From positions 16,008,710 through 16,072,709 of the forward strand of contig OU862910.1 in the NCBI GenBank assembly GCA_917880885.1: DNA of 64,000 nucleotides, written 5' to 3'. This stretch comes from Limnephilus marmoratus. Its lineage: Eukaryota > Arthropoda > Insecta > Trichoptera > Limnephilidae. Below the pieces are notes generated by a model. That model was given only the letters and a program-made list of their open reading frames with translations, did no database searches and had not been told where the DNA came from. Below, piece after piece: positions 31,930-44,099 of this stretch. A program made the position numbers and the translations under genes. The first letter of the stretch is position 1, and the number at the start of each line of letters is the position of its first letter.

Positions 31930-32290
31930 ACCCCGATCAAAGTGATCCAGAAACTAATCATTAAAGTAATCCTAAAGAAACCCTCCACTTATCCAACAGA
32001 AACGCTTTTCGCAGATTTCACGGTACCTCGAGTAGAGAATATCTTCAAGAAAAATGCAATTATCCAAATTTACAAAGATAATATCATCAAAAAATTTTAA
32101 ACTCACCAATCAAAAAGATATGAAGACAACATCAAAATACCAAAATTTAATACCAAACTAATGCAAAACAATTATATCTATTTAGGAATAAAGTTTTTCA
32201 ACAACCTTCCCATTGAAAAAAAAAAAAAACCAAAGACATCAATAAACTGAAAATCAAACTGAACTACACTTCATCAGGAATAATTAACTA
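31930..32290 (+). pseudogene. LINE ORF2 C-terminal remnant
   Basis: From GTG at about 31940: VIQKLIIKVILKKPSTYPTE, then VPRVENIFKKNAIIQIYKDN, a stop, then about 30 residues ending in YIYLGIKFFNNLPIE. This is the LQKKAIRxIxxxxxxxxTxxLF...FNxLPxxIK pattern of LINE C-termini. One in-frame stop near 32098. Confidence 0.65.
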
Positions 32291-32431
32291 AATAATTACC
32301 TGTTTTTCTCTTTCTTTCTATTTATTATTAATATATATTCATCTCTTTTTTATTTAGATTTTTCGAATTTCTCCTAAGTGCACAATATTTTAGTATGTAA
32401 CCGTATCCTATGTATGTACACCTACACATAT

Positions 32432-32750
32432 AGATAATAATAATAATAATATATCTTTATTGAATGAAATTTGCAAGATTATAACTAAAAAAAGTTCTTC
32501 AGTGTTATGTTTACAGTGGTTTAAAATTACACAAGTACAAAAGGATATCAACAGAAAAAAATATAAATATGAACAGTAGATAAATGAAAAATAGAAAATA
32601 GTTATATATTTTGGTTTTTCAGTAATCTGCCTCACTAGGCTAGCCTGTGTTGAGGCAGTAATTTTTAAATCAATTTATAATACTTATAAACATACCTACA
32701 CTTTTATTAAAAAAAGTAATCACATAATAGATTGGTTACTTACATTAATA
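32432..32750 (-). repeat. LINE 3'-end-like repeat with (AAT)n, minus copy
   Basis: The reverse complement matches 13805-14121 (TTAAACCACTGTAAACATAA, CTAGCCTAGTGAGGCAG). The (ATT)n tail is at 32434-32450 on the plus strand as AATAATAATAATAAT. It sits just after the LINE fragment at 31930-32290 but in the opposite orientation, so the two are independent. Confidence 0.6.
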
Positions 32751-33111
32751 ATAGTTATAAATAAAAGCAACCAATACATTGCTTGTATATTTCCATTGTA
32801 TAATACCAAATCATTAATAATTTCGAATTTGGGTGAGTGCACCGGTAAAGGCCCTATCATTATTTTTGATCCAAATTTTTATGTTATTTTTGAAATTTTT
32901 TTGGGAATCACATTTTTTTATTCTATCTGGAAGAATGTTGTAAAGTCTTATTGCAAGGTATAGATGATCCAGAAGTCTCAATTGATCCTATTATATACTT
33001 ACCTATTGCATAATGTTATTCTATTTCAGTTATAATTAGTGTAACTCGCTCATCAAGCACAAGAACTAGCTTGTTCTTTGGTGAGATTGCAATTTTTAAA
33101 TAATTTCTGTA

Positions 33112-33226
33112 CCGATATGTAATTTATATAATTTTTATGTAATTTATATAATTTATATAAATTTATATTATTATATTAATTTATATGTAATTTATATAAT
33201 TTATATAACTCCACTGTACAATTATA
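33112..33226. repeat. TAATTTATATAATTTATATA low-complexity array
   Basis: Repeated GTAATTTATATAATT units with variants, nearly pure A/T, followed by a family X end at 33253. Confidence 0.6.
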
Positions 33227-33252
33227 TATTCTATATTAAATAATAAATAAAG

Positions 33253-33294
33253 AAATGGTTCCCGGAGCGGCGGTACCCGTACCTGCTTCCCAAA
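33253..33294 (-). repeat. Family X terminal fragment
   Basis: AAATGGTTCCCGGAGCGGCG, GTACCCGTACCTGCTTCCCA is the terminal 40 bp of family X. No more of the repeat is present. Confidence 0.6.
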
Positions 33295-33699
33295 ATTGAT
33301 TTTTTAATTCGCATAATGCTGTATTTATTTTCCTCGACAAATTAATTACAAATCAGTAATATGACGACACAAGGCCAAATGACGTATAGATATATTTAAA
33401 ATCAAATCATTGAAAGCTTTGAAAAAATATTGAATGGTAGAGGTCGCAAGCTGATTTCATGTACTTTCATGAATATTCATGCGGAATAAAATTAGAATCG
33501 CGCGCCATTATCCTATGAGGGATGATCGCGCCGTGGCAAAAGGGAGGATTGAGGGTGGGAGGGTTAAAGGAGAGAGAAGGGGATGATGGGGAACAAGAGG
33601 ACAGGAGCACAGGAGCGCAGGAGGGTGGAGGAGGAGGTTACAAGACACAGCCCTGGGGCTCACCTTCCCGGCAATAAAATATATCACCGACTCCCGAAC

Positions 33700-34130
33700 A
33701 ATGAAAGGAAAAGAAGAAAATTACCTCATTTTCTTTTGTGTCGACCAGCCGCCGCGGGATTACCGACTTCCTTTAACATTTTCATTTTTATCGACGCTGT
33801 AAAATTGCGGCATAAATGTTGGCAGAAGTAAAGTTGTTCCGCGCGGAATCGGGGCGGTCGCAAACTTTCAGTACTTGCGGGGCGAAACTTGTATCGCTAA
33901 CAATGCACATCGAAACAAAAGACCAGCTCACGGCACACCTCGGAGTGCGGGCGTACAGCATACCTCCGCTCCGTGTCCTCCTTCAGAAATAGAAGTAACG
34001 CGACCCCTTTCGATCAGAAGTTTTGCGTAGAAGAGCGGTGGTTGTACGTTTTACGGCATGGTCCGCTAAGGTCGCTAAGTGTGTGCATGATCTCGGCTCG
34101 CAGCTTCCGGAGACTGAGACAATTTCACCC
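33700..34130. other. GC-balanced island, possible conserved non-coding DNA
   Basis: CpG-containing sequence such as CCAGCCGCCGCGGGATTACC and TTCCGCGCGGAATCGGGGCG contrasts with the surroundings. Overlapping plus frames (33973-34257, 34023-34226) show no family motif. It may be regulatory or an unrecognised exon; not decidable by eye. Confidence 0.25.
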
Positions 34131-34259
34131 AAATGCGACGTTCTGTTGTTCCAATTTAAGTTTGCTCAACTTTTATGTCCTCGTTCTAAAGTGGTTATAT
34201 TCAACAGCATTACCTCTCTCGCATAATAAAAATGTTAGAATATGTGGTTTTTATTAGCG

Positions 34260-35105
34260 TCACGTTTGCCGTTGTAGATTTTACAATTGTGCATAGATTA
34301 CGTGCTCAAAATAATTGTTATTACCATTTCGACATTGAGTTTGATTACCACACTTTGCTTTAGTGTCGGTATATAACACTGTTGATTTTTTTCTAACTTT
34401 TCTCATAGTAATTTTTTTGATGTTTGGCTATTTCGATTTCCCGAATTTCAACAATATTATCATGATCACTGGAAACTTCAATTTGTTTGTACTGAAATAC
34501 TTATTAATACAACCCCCGTAATATCATAAGCGTAATATATTTCGCACACGGGGAATAACAATGGCACAAGTCCAAAAATGGAATTTTTAAGTTAAGTATG
34601 CAGAAATATTCTCGAATTTCCTTTTTATTCTCAATAAAAACGTCACAATTCTTAAAAATATTATAGTGGCTTTAAAAGCAAAAATGTCATTGTTAAATTA
34701 TAATAGTTTACTCAAATTCAAGCGAAAATAGTGGCACGATGATCATTGTAACACTACTATAATATTAACCCTAATACTTATTAAAATACCGCTTTTCAAC
34801 GTTTGTAAAATAATGTTTTTTTATTGGTTCATAAACTGATTTAATACACTCAAACGAAATATTCAAACTGCTCTCCTGAAAAAGGAGGTTTTTTGAGTTA
34901 TGCCATTGTTATTCCCCAGGTGCGATTTGTTTGTGTACATTACCCGAAACTAAAAATTCCTGTCATATATACCTATAGGTTATCATCCAAACCAAAATCA
35001 ATATATCACTATGTTTGTGAGTTGACACAAGCCAAGGGAAAAGTTTTGCATATGATATTGATTCGGAGATGCAATCATTGAAATAACCCACACCAACATA
35101 ACATT
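34260..35105. other. Unassigned AT-rich region
   Basis: No repeats or coding blocks recognised. Confidence 0.3.
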
Positions 35106-35109
35106 TTTT

Positions 35110-35493
35110 AACATTAGTTCCACATCAGAAGCCCTGAGAAGAATAATTTCCCTCAGAGGCTGTTTCATCTTAGGGGATGCTGGGTGGAGGGCCTTATTAC
35201 GGAAAGGGAGGATAGGAAGTATTGAAATCGATAAAGGTATGAGGGGTGGATAGAAATTTGGAGGTCAGTGTGTCCAAGAGCGACGGACGCATGTATCCAT
35301 CCCTCCAACTGCAGTGCAAGGGGAAATCCGGCTGGAGAGGGGCTAACAGGCCTTGCTCAGGTCTTTCTCGATCTGAAATGTGGGAGACGCATTAAGTCAC
35401 TAAACGTAGCGAACCACAAGGGCCTATGGCAGAGGTGTTGGTTATCCAATAGATGGTTCCCGGGGCGGCGGTACCCATATCCGCCTCCCAAAT
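35110..35493 (-). mobile_element. Family X repeat, long subtype (minus)
   Basis: TTCCACATCAGAAGCCCTGA, CATCTTAGGGGATGCTGGGT, CGCATGTATCCATCCCTCCA, ATAGATGGTTCCCGGGGCGG and ACCCATATCCGCCTCCCAAA; internally deleted around the CCGCCAAGACCT block. Confidence 0.75.
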
Positions 35494-36510
35494 TAACATA
35501 AATATATTCATGTTGTGTTTCGGTATGGATCTAAACAAAAAGTAGGTACAGATTTTTTGAAAATTAATGGAATATTTAGTGTTAACCACTTTTATTGATT
35601 CAAAATTTTTTTATGAGTTGTAAACTCTGATGAAGTTTGCCTTGGTTTATTAAACGTGTTTTGTCTTGGTTTATTTAAAAAATATATTTTTTAATCATCA
35701 CCAACTCAAACTTAGCACAATGTTACATTATATATTGTTTTGTCTTTCTTGTAATATTTTTGAACATTGTTCTGTTGTTTATGCTACGTTCGGGTTACGT
35801 GGTGTCGGTTACGATGGATGCCGAAGATAACCGATCAGAAACAACAAAATTCGGGAGCTCGCCAGACAAAATCTAGCTAGCCAGTTATAAGGATGTGTCC
35901 TCTTAAACCATATTGGTATCGTGCGTAATAACAATAAACAGTAACTGGGATTTCAAAGAATTAAAGTGTTTTAATCAAATAACATAGTACTGAGGTAAGG
36001 TCCAGTGCTAATTATAAATACAAATATATCTGTAAGGGATTGCAGAGAGAGTGAGACATTACACTTCGTAATACGATCAATTCACAATAACACCATAATA
36101 TTAGAAACATGTGAACATCACAATAATACCAAAATAACAAAAACATGTGAACATCTTAGAATAGGTTCTCCTAGTGAGATGTTCACGAAACCCCAAAAAA
36201 TATAAATCATCATCACCAAACAGTCTTCCGTCTGCGTGGTTGACTTTCGAACCCGGCTTCGATTGCATGTCTGACGCCACGCCATACGCGCCACTCCGCA
36301 TATAACATCTGTGTACGTGTAATTTCAAAAAAAGGAATTCGTCACAAAATGTCGCTACTTCCGTAAGCAGGTCGGATGGGGATGTGTCCCCCCTTGGTGT
36401 AACTGCTACGTATTTGTGATTATGTAGTATCTCTCCGGATATGGAAAGATTGACGGTAATACTTAGTTATATATTTACTTAGTTGTGTACATTACATACG
36501 ACGTCATGGC
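35494..36510. other. Unassigned region
   Basis: AT-rich, with CACAATAACACCATAATATT / CACAATAATACCAAAATAAC-type local duplication near 36083-36135. A GC-richer stretch (36210-36320) has no convincing splice context. Confidence 0.3.
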
Positions 36511-36514
36511 CTTT

Positions 36515-36615
36515 CCCGATTTCTTTGTCCCGGTGACTCTGCCCCGATGACTTTATCCCAGATACTTTGACGCGGTGACTTCGTCCCGGTGACTAGCTAT
36601 CACCCGATGACAGTG
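36515..36615 (+). repeat. Short minisatellite, TTGTCCCGGTGAC-type unit
   Basis: Five to six units of about 17-19 bp: TTTGTCCCGGTGACTCTG, CCCCGATGACTTTATCC, TTTGACGCGGTGACTTCG, TCCCGGTGACTAGCTATC, ACCCGATGACAGTGG. Similar in style to, but different in sequence from, the GTCGGCCGGAC minisatellite at 2.36-3.11 kb. Confidence 0.6.
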
Positions 36616-37490
36616 GATCCGAGGAACGGGCTATTTTTGGAACCAGTTCCTATTGGATTTATAAAATGGTAACCAACACTTACTGGGCGAAGCCTAACCA
36701 ACTACTATTTGATGAGTATTACCTGTAATTCAAAGAACATTATATCCTAAGAACGTTATATTTCATTCAGAACAATCAAATTAACAATCGGCAATCACTG
36801 AGAGATGGTAGGTACGACATTCCTCACAAGAAGTCAGAAAGGAGAACACACAAAACTGTAATCCACAATGGCGTGGATTACTTAGCAGGAGATGGAATAA
36901 ACTCTACAGAGAAATGTCCCCATAGATTATTCTTAGCGCACTCATTAACTTGATTGCTTGCTGCAACATAAACTATTGGCCAGGGGGTTGCTCTATGCGG
37001 GTGGGAATTGAAAGTCAAGTAAAACGACATAAGTAATGTTGATATTTTATAAAAATGGCTTTTATTATAGTTAAATGTTCATATATAGTATACTAGGCTA
37101 TTATGATATTTTCACAAACTAGGGGATACCGTTAAAATATAAAGTATATTTTTTTCTGTTTCTGATCATCGTAACAAAAATTTGTCGTTTCCATTCATAA
37201 TAATTGATTTTGAAAACGATCTGAAATTGCTACGTCGTCATTATGACACATTTACTGACAGGTAAAACAGTTGTCACCGAGATCCTATTAACGTTGGCCG
37301 GCTGATGTCACTAAGGTTTTCCTCAATTGGTGGCAAATCAAAAATGCTTATTTTTTTTTTTTTATGAAAATAATTTATCACCTTAAAAATTTAACAAATA
37401 TTGAAAATCGTAGAATGGGAATCGATTTTCGAAATAAGCAAAACTAACTCTTTAAAAATTTAAAAATTCTCCTGGATCTATGGGTTTTGC
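36616..37490. other. Unassigned AT-rich region
   Basis: No repeats or coding blocks recognised. Confidence 0.3.
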
Positions 37491-37494
37491 ACGC

Positions 37495-37820
37495 CTTTAG
37501 CACGCCTGATTACGGAGGAAATTAAAATCTACAAAAACCCCATTAATATTAATGAAGACGATGGAGCTAGGCTCAATATTTCTTGGTATCCGGTACTTGA
37601 CGGCTACACCAAAGCTAAACGCAAAAAACCATTGTGAAGTATACGGTAATACCAGCTTGTAGTGGAGTGGAGCTGGCGACACGGTATCGCTTTCAAGTGC
37701 ATAAGCACACATTTCACCACTAACAATGACACATCTGCCCTGATGATGGACACTGTAACTGTTGGCTAAAGGAGGAGGTAGCGCAATACGGCATAACACC
37801 CCAAAAATAAACAACAAAAA
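37495..37820 (+). repeat. Repeat shared (inverted) with the right edge of the window
   Basis: GTGGAGCTGGCGACACGGTA, AAGCACACATTTCACCACTA, CTGCCCTGATGATGGACACT and GTTGGCTAAAGGAGGAGGTA, then GCGCAATACGGCATAACACC, all recur on the minus strand at 63843-64000. The CTGATGATGGACACTG word is reminiscent of Penelope-like element ends. This copy lacks the TGTCCGAAAC segment present in the other. Confidence 0.6.
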
Positions 37821-37859
37821 TACTTTTGGCCGTGAAAATCTAAAATCACTACATTATCT

Positions 37860-38390
37860 AATTATTTTAAGCTCCTGTCTTTAAGGATTCAACTTTTTGA
37901 TTATACGTCAACTCTCAAAACTGTCACCTGTATCCTGCAGAGTGATATTAAAAAGCTCAAAAAGGCCTTAAACCACACGCAACTCTTAAAAATAATGTTG
38001 GTTCAATCCACCCCCCACCCTTCAGTGAGAGAGGTAGTCTGGGGATAGCAGTTCAGTTTCTGCTAGGTAGAACCTTCCCGCTTGCCACCCGCACCTCCCG
38101 ACAAGGCTCTCACTCACCCGAACAATTATTAGTGCTGAGAGGGTGGCTGTGCAGCGATAGAGAAAGGGGAGTAGAGATACTCGCAGCTTTGGCAGAACTT
38201 TCTTTACTTCTGCTGCTCGTATAATTAACATTCACAATATGCGAAGTTGTGTATAAGCATTCCTGCGGTTGGGAAAATACTAGACGTAAATAAAGACTCT
38301 ATATTCGTAAAAATACAAAATTTATTTGGACTTTGGATTCACAATATTTGTCTAATATTAATGTAAAAGAATTAATGTTTTTTTGTTTGT
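37860..38390. other. Unassigned region
   Basis: No family match; the 69-codon minus frame at 38022-38231 has no motif. Confidence 0.3.
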
Positions 38391-38394
38391 CCCT

Positions 38395-38735
38395 CATGCG
38401 GTCCCTCAACCATCCGATTGCGATTTAACTTTAGTGAGTTTCGAGAATTTCTATATAAAGTAGTGAGCACTGGCGTCGTTGAATTATTTCGTATACTATT
38501 CATCCGATTACAATGAAACTTTGGTGATTTGTTATGCGCACGCCCGAGAAGGTTTATATATATTCTGGTGAGCTCTGTCATTATGAAATTTGTATTAAAA
38601 AATTGCAATAGGTGGCACGCGTGCTGTTTGAAAACTGAATGCACCGGGACTGAATATATTATGGAACGCGGGAGAAGAGTGGGGAATGCGGGAGGGGGAT
38701 TCGCGGGACGGGGGAAGCGGGAGAGGGAAGGCGGG
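38395..38735 (+). mobile_element. Helitron-like repeat with unoccupied long-TIR insertion site
   Basis: CATCCGATTGCGATTTAACT and again CATCCGATTACAATGAAACT, then GCACGCCCGAGAAGGTTTAT running without interruption into TCTGGTGAGCTCTGTCATTA, GGTGGCACGCGTGCTGTTTG and a purine-rich tract (38665-38735). Its intact GCCCGAGAAGGTTTA is the reference for the insertion at 22575-25671. Confidence 0.65.
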
Positions 38736-39127
38736 AAAGATGGAGGAATTACCTACCTACCTACCGAAACTAAATAACACACAGTAAAAGTGATCCGTAA
38801 GAAACATCGCATAATTGTGTATAATTAGTAAACAATACAATCCGAAACACTGCGAGATTCACCCAAGTGTTCACTACATTCATGGTGATATAAATTTTGT
38901 ACATTACAATTAGATTATTCAAGTGAATTTCGAATAATTAATTTCGGAAAATAGTGACAGTGGAATTGAAATATATTTTGACAGTTGGTGGAGCTCTTGT
39001 GATTGGCCAAAACCGTCGCCATCTTTCTCACACTGTCCATACAGCTTGCTCACTTTACTGCTCAGTCAGTACTTACGCATTGTACTAGTTCTGCTAATAT
39101 ACAATACAAACTACTGCTAGTGTGACC

Positions 39128-39921
39128 ATGAGTTCAAGCAAAAAAACCGGCTCCCTACAACAAGAAAATTTATACACAACCACAAGATCCAAAAACAAAA
39201 TGAATACACTACCTGAAGACATTAGCACAGAAGAAGATGGCTTTTCAAAATTTGCGTCTTACATAGATATAAAATTAGAGAAAATAAAAACCCAAATTCT
39301 CGAAAACATTGACAAAAATTGTTAGAATTTCAAAAAACAACCGAATTTATTTGCCAAAAATATGACGATATCATTACCCGCTTAGACTCCATGAGTGAGG
39401 TTAAAGGAGAAGTTGAACGTCTAAAAAATGATTTAGCAATTAAAAGTAAAAATATTAAGAATCTGGAAACCAGAGTGGCTTACTTAGAACAGTCAAACCT
39501 TGATGACTGTATTGAAATTACAGGCATTGAGGAAAAGACTGAAGAACATCCCAAAATAACCGCTCTAAAACTAATAGAAAGTGCTAATATCAAAATAAAT
39601 TCAGAGGATATTGCCTCGGCAATTAGACAATATGACAGAAGACCAGGACATCCAAAAAAAAATATCCTAAAAATGAGAAACCCGGAAACCAGACTAAAAT
39701 TATTAGCAAATAAGAAGGTAATTTCTAATCGTGAAAACATGATATTCCTAGGAGAGTCATTATCTCCTTACTACAAGGAACTACTTTGGAAAGCCAAAAC
39801 AAAGGGAAAAGAATTAAAATATAAATATATTTGGTACAAAAATGGAGCAATTCTAATGAAAGAAGAAGAAGGCAAGAAAATCAGGGAAATCAAACACGAA
39901 GATGACCTCAATAGATTATAA
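39128..39921 (+). pseudogene. LINE ORF1 (coiled-coil nucleic-acid-binding protein), frameshifted
   Basis: ATG at 39128 opens MSSSKKTGSLQQ. A one-base shift near 39320 joins ENIDKN to LLEFQKTTEFICQKYD. A heptad-like coiled coil follows (SEVKGEVERLKNDLAIKSKN, then LETRVAYLEQ). The C-terminal half (DDCIEITGIEE, NILKMRNPETRLKLLANKKV, FLGESLSPYYKELLWKAKTK) has the layout of L1-type ORF1p: coiled coil, RRM-like, C-terminal domain. It would coat element RNA. Overall about 260 residues. Confidence 0.75.
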
Positions 39922-39970
39922 TAGAAGTTTAATAGTGAAAGGCACCGAAAAATATTTTCATCATTAAAAA

Positions 39971-42949
39971 ATGGATATCGATTTTGGAAAATACATTGAC
40001 TGGATTGATAATACAGAATCTAATTTAACTATTGAAGATTCCTTAACTTGCAAAAACTTTTAAAAACATTCCAAATTTTCTTTACTTTGTTTGAACGTTA
40101 GAAGTATAAAGAAAAACTTTGATGAAACCATAACCATGCTGGATAGTATTGAGCATCGTCCTGAGGTACTTGTTTTTACAGAAGCTTGGCTGAAAAATTT
40201 TACCAATATACCTAACATCCCCGGATACGCAGTTTACAACACAAATAATAACTATTTGCAAAATGATGGTGTAGTTGCCTATGTAAAACAAAATGTTACC
40301 GTGACTGTTGAGGAAGTTGTTTTCCCTGGAGCAAACTGCTTAAAAATGCAGATATCGAGTGCCTTGTGTGTAATAGCTGTTTATAGATCTCCGTCCCTGG
40401 TTCATATAGATAATTTCCTTGAATCACTGAGTGCACTGCTTGATTCTTCATCTATACAAAATAAGGAGATCATTTTATGTGGCGACATAAATATTAATAC
40501 TTTGGATTTGAGCGATATGAAAACTCAAAAATATCTCTCTCTTTTGGCTTTTCATGGCTTGAAGCCAATCATAATTTCACCTACCAGAGTTTCTTCTACT
40601 ATTTCAAGCTGCATCGATCATATTATGGTAAAATCTAAATTTGAACCACAGGGAGCTGTCTTCACTACTGACATAACAGATCATGATGTGATATTGCTGA
40701 GATTTATGAGCTTTACACTAAATAAAATAGCAAAAGATAATGAAAACTTGAAAACCGTCATTGATAACAATCTTTTGTAAGTCAAATTAAAGAAAGAATC
40801 ATGGCAGTCAGTACTGTCATCGCAAGATGTTAATTTAGCTACTGAAAATTTCATAAAATGTTTAAAAATGCATGTGGAAAGTTGTTCGTCTGTACAAAGT
40901 GTAAAGCATAACATGAAATATTTAAAACCTTGGATAAATAATGGAATTATTAAATGTCTCAGAACCCGAGACAAATTACACAACAAATGTCGAGCAGATT
41001 CAAATAATATTCAACTGCTGGATTATTACAAAAGATATAGAAACTGGTGTACAAAAATTATAAAATATTTAAAGCAAGCATATTACAAAAGGAAACTGGA
41101 TAACGTCAATGGAAATACCAAGCAACAGTGGAAGATTATAAAGGAGGCTGTAAATATACAAAAGGAGCAAGTGTCTATAAAAAAATTAAAAATCAATAAC
41201 AATATCATCTCAATGGAAGAGAATCCAAATATAATCACTAATCACGTAAATAGCTTCTTCAGTGATATTGGTCCTAGATTCGCAAAACAATTGTGCAGTG
41301 AAAATAAAACTACCGAAATGTGTCTTGTTAACAATTTTATACCTTGTACTCAATTTTCAGGAGAGAGCTTTGAATTTAAAACTACTAGCATTTATGAAGT
41401 TTCAAAAGTTATAAATGAATTAAAAGTGTCTTTTTCCTGTGGTATTGATGGCCTAAGTATCATGGTATACAAGCAGCATGTTTCTGTATTGGCTGGTCCC
41501 ATATCTCACATTGTTAACCTTAGTTTTAAGAGTGGCATATTTCCTACTCATTGTAAGAATGCTAAGGTTGTACCTCTTTTCAAAGGTGGGGATCACCTAG
41601 AGGTTAACAATTACAGACCCATATCTTTGCTCAATACTCTCTCAAAATTGATAGAAAGATTGGCCAAGTCAAGATTAGTTTCATTCTTAGAAAAATACAA
41701 ATTACTCTCCGACAATCAATTCGGTTTCAGAGAAAATAAAGGTACGAGTGATGCTGTTTTAAAGGTATTGACGAAAGTTACAAGAGCGCTGGACTATGGC
41801 AACAAAGCCATAGCGGTGTTCTTGGATTTATCAAAAGCATTTGACACTGTTTCCCACGAATTGCTACTTAAAAAATTATCATCTTTAGGCATTAATAATA
41901 CAGCAATGGGCTGGTTCAGATCTTATCTTAGTGACAGAACACAACAAGTGGAAATAAATAAGATGTTAAGCGAGGGTAAATCAATCTCCTTTGGAGTCCC
42001 GCAAGGTAGTGTGCTTGGGCCAATATTGTTTCTTATTTATATAAATGATTTATGTAGTCTGAATATTCCTGGTAACATTGTTAGTTTTGCAGATGACACT
42101 GCCTTAATATTTGAGGGTAAAACTTGGAATGAAACTTTCAACAAAAGTAATATAGATTTAAGAGTGGTAAATAGTTGGTTAAACAATAATATATTAACTT
42201 TGAATGCACAAAAACCCAAATTTATCACTTTTAGCATTTCAAGTAAAAGTCAGCCTTCCGAAACTCACAACTTGATTATTCACAATTGTTTTCAAACATG
42301 TAACTGCAACCCTTTAGAAAATGTAGTCAGCATCAAATACCTTGGTGTAAAAATAGATAAATTCTTGAGATGGAATGATCATGTTAATATGTTAGTAAAT
42401 AATACTAGGAGACTTACCTATATCTTTAAAGAACTGAGACATATACTAGACAAAGAAAAATTAAAAACGGTTTATTTTGCAATAATCTAGTCTCTGCTTT
42501 CTTATAATATAGTGTGCTGGGGATCCTGCGCAAAGACTTATATAGAACCACTTAATATTGCCCAAAGAATGATTCTTAAAGTTATGTTCAAGAAAAAAAT
42601 TAAATATCCAACTCATTTACTTTTTAAGGAATGTAATGTAATGAACGTAAAACAGTTATATATTACACAAACGCTTTGTAGATTTTTTAATAATATTAAT
42701 ATTGCAGAAAGAACACAGCAAATTCGTACTACGAGAATTGGCTCTGGTCTGAATTTTATGACAATTCAAACTAAATCTTCTTTTGGTCAAAGAAATTATT
42801 TTTATCAAGCTCCACTCATATTTAATAGCCTTCCAGAACATATAAAGTCATCTAATTCCTTGTACACTTTTAAAAAGAATCATAAATTATTTGTGTTAGT
42901 CGAGGATTGCCAATTAATTTTCTCTACTTTGTCCTTTCTAAATTATTAG
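39971..42949 (+). pseudogene. LINE ORF2 (APE endonuclease + reverse transcriptase) with three stop codons
   Basis: One continuous frame of 993 codons interrupted only by TAA 40061, TAA 40778 and TAG 42488. N-terminal APE-type endonuclease motifs are all visible: LNVRSIKK, VLVFTEAWL, VIAVYRSP, ILCGDININ, SSCIDHIMVK and DITDHDVILL. The RT has NYRPISLLNTLSKLIERL, AVFLDLSKAFDTVSHELL, FGVPQGSVLGPILFLIYIND, FADDTALI (catalytic pair) and IKYLGVKIDK. The tail ends with a LIFNSLPEHIKSSNSLYTFK-type block. It nicks target DNA and reverse-transcribes element RNA there. All three stops could be C-to-T changes of CAA/CAG. Confidence 0.9.
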
Positions 42950-43393
42950 CTAAATGAGTATGTTTATAAAATAAGCTAAAATAATTTTTATTTTTGTTTA
43001 AACTGTTTTTTTTTCATCTTCCTCCTGCCAAATCTATAGCATGTTAAATTATATACATATATTTATTATTTACAACTTAATCCTTAAAAACAAAACAAAA
43101 AAATACTTTATTTTATTTTATTTTGAATCAGATCTCAAAACTATGGTCACCCTAAAAGTCTACATTAATGTACTACCTAGAGCCATCAGTTTAGTGGGTA
43201 CCCATAATCTCAATCTGTAAGAAATACAACAATATTGTTCTTTCAAAATCTGTATAATTTTGTGTTATTTTGTTAACTTGTATAATTATTGTTAACCTCA
43301 TCACAGGCTTGTCCTAGTGAGGTAACAAATTGTATTGTAAACATTTTTACCTACAGTGTAAAGAAACAATAAATAAATAAAATAAATAAAAAT

Positions 43394-43508
43394 GTGTGAG
43401 GAGAAGGGGACACCGAAAATGGGAAGAGGAATGGGATGAATGGGAAAAGACACGCAGAGAGAAACAATTTATTTATTAAGTGGTTTTGCAACGCATGTCG
43501 AGAACGTT
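43394..43508 (+). mobile_element. Helitron-like 3' fragment
   Basis: GTGAGGAGAAGGGGACACCG, GGATGAATGGGAAAAGACAC, GCAGAGAGAAACAATTTATT and TTTTGCAACGCATGTCGAGA match the 3' parts of the units at 26.4-27.4 kb, without the CTAG end. Confidence 0.55.
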
Positions 43509-43509
43509 A

Positions 43510-44015
43510 ATAAATAATAATATTATATTTTTCTGCGTTATTCAGAATTTGATTGCCGAATTTCTGAAAGACTTTTTAATTACTTTATTTGGAAAAATCT
43601 TTCGGCTCAGATGAAGTCATAAAACCAGTATTGAAAGCCGTTTCGATAATAAGGATCAGCACTCAAAACTGGCCTTGAATATCACTTTGAAGTCTACTAA
43701 CTACAGCAATACTACAAATTCTAGATAGGATATCGAATAAGGTTGCCATTAACAAAAATCTTCATTCAGTAATCTTTTAAATTCTATGACATACTTTTTA
43801 TATATGACTCCTCACAGGAGTGCCCCTGTCTACACCCACTCTGTGACAGGGGAAATTCATCGCGTCAGATCGTTGTGAGACGGGTAAAGGTAGTGGCTGT
43901 AGGATGGAAATTTTAACAATTGTTTGTACTATTCACAGAGATGCCTATGGTACTATTCAACGACATTAAATATTAAGTTAAATTATATATTTTACTTCAT
44001 ACCTTAAGTATCGCC
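43510..44015. other. Unassigned region
   Basis: A local stem CCCCTGTC / GACAGGGG at 43824-43852 is the only structure noted. Nothing coding. Confidence 0.3.
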
Positions 44016-44017
44016 TC

Positions 44018-44096
44018 TGTGAAAGACCGTCATCTAAACGTTGCTTGAAATGGCTTTTATCGCGTTTGGTTTGTAGATCTAAAATGCTAGTTACTG
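44018..44096 (+). repeat. Degenerate SINE fragment
   Basis: GAAAGACCGTCATCTAAACG, TTGCTTGAAATGGCTTTTAT and GTTTGGTTTGTAGATCTAAA correspond to the middle of the SINE body (GTAAGACCACCATTCAGAAT ... TGGCTTTAGCCGTGTTTGGT). Confidence 0.5.
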
Positions 44097-44099
44097 CAA

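Larger units (their letters stand above)
39128..43390 (+). mobile_element. Nearly complete APE-type LINE
   Basis: Order: a possible 5' region from about 38990, ORF1 (39128-39921), a 49-bp gap, ORF2 with APE endonuclease and reverse transcriptase (39971-42949), a 3' region with TCATCACAGGCTTGTCCTAG, and an AAATA-rich end near 43390. Its 3' end abuts a Helitron-like fragment. Few disabling changes (one ORF1 frameshift, three ORF2 stops) mark it as the youngest LINE in the window. CR1/Jockey-like by general layout; the clade was not determined. Confidence 0.85.

Noticed and set aside
33540..33660. Purine-rich stretch as another Helitron-like copy
   Set aside because: GGGAGG-type runs are present, but none of the flanking unit-specific blocks.
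36101..36328. Possible exon on the minus strand near 36210-36310
   Set aside because: GC-richer and after a CACAG acceptor-like word, but with several alternative open frames and no donor or motif.
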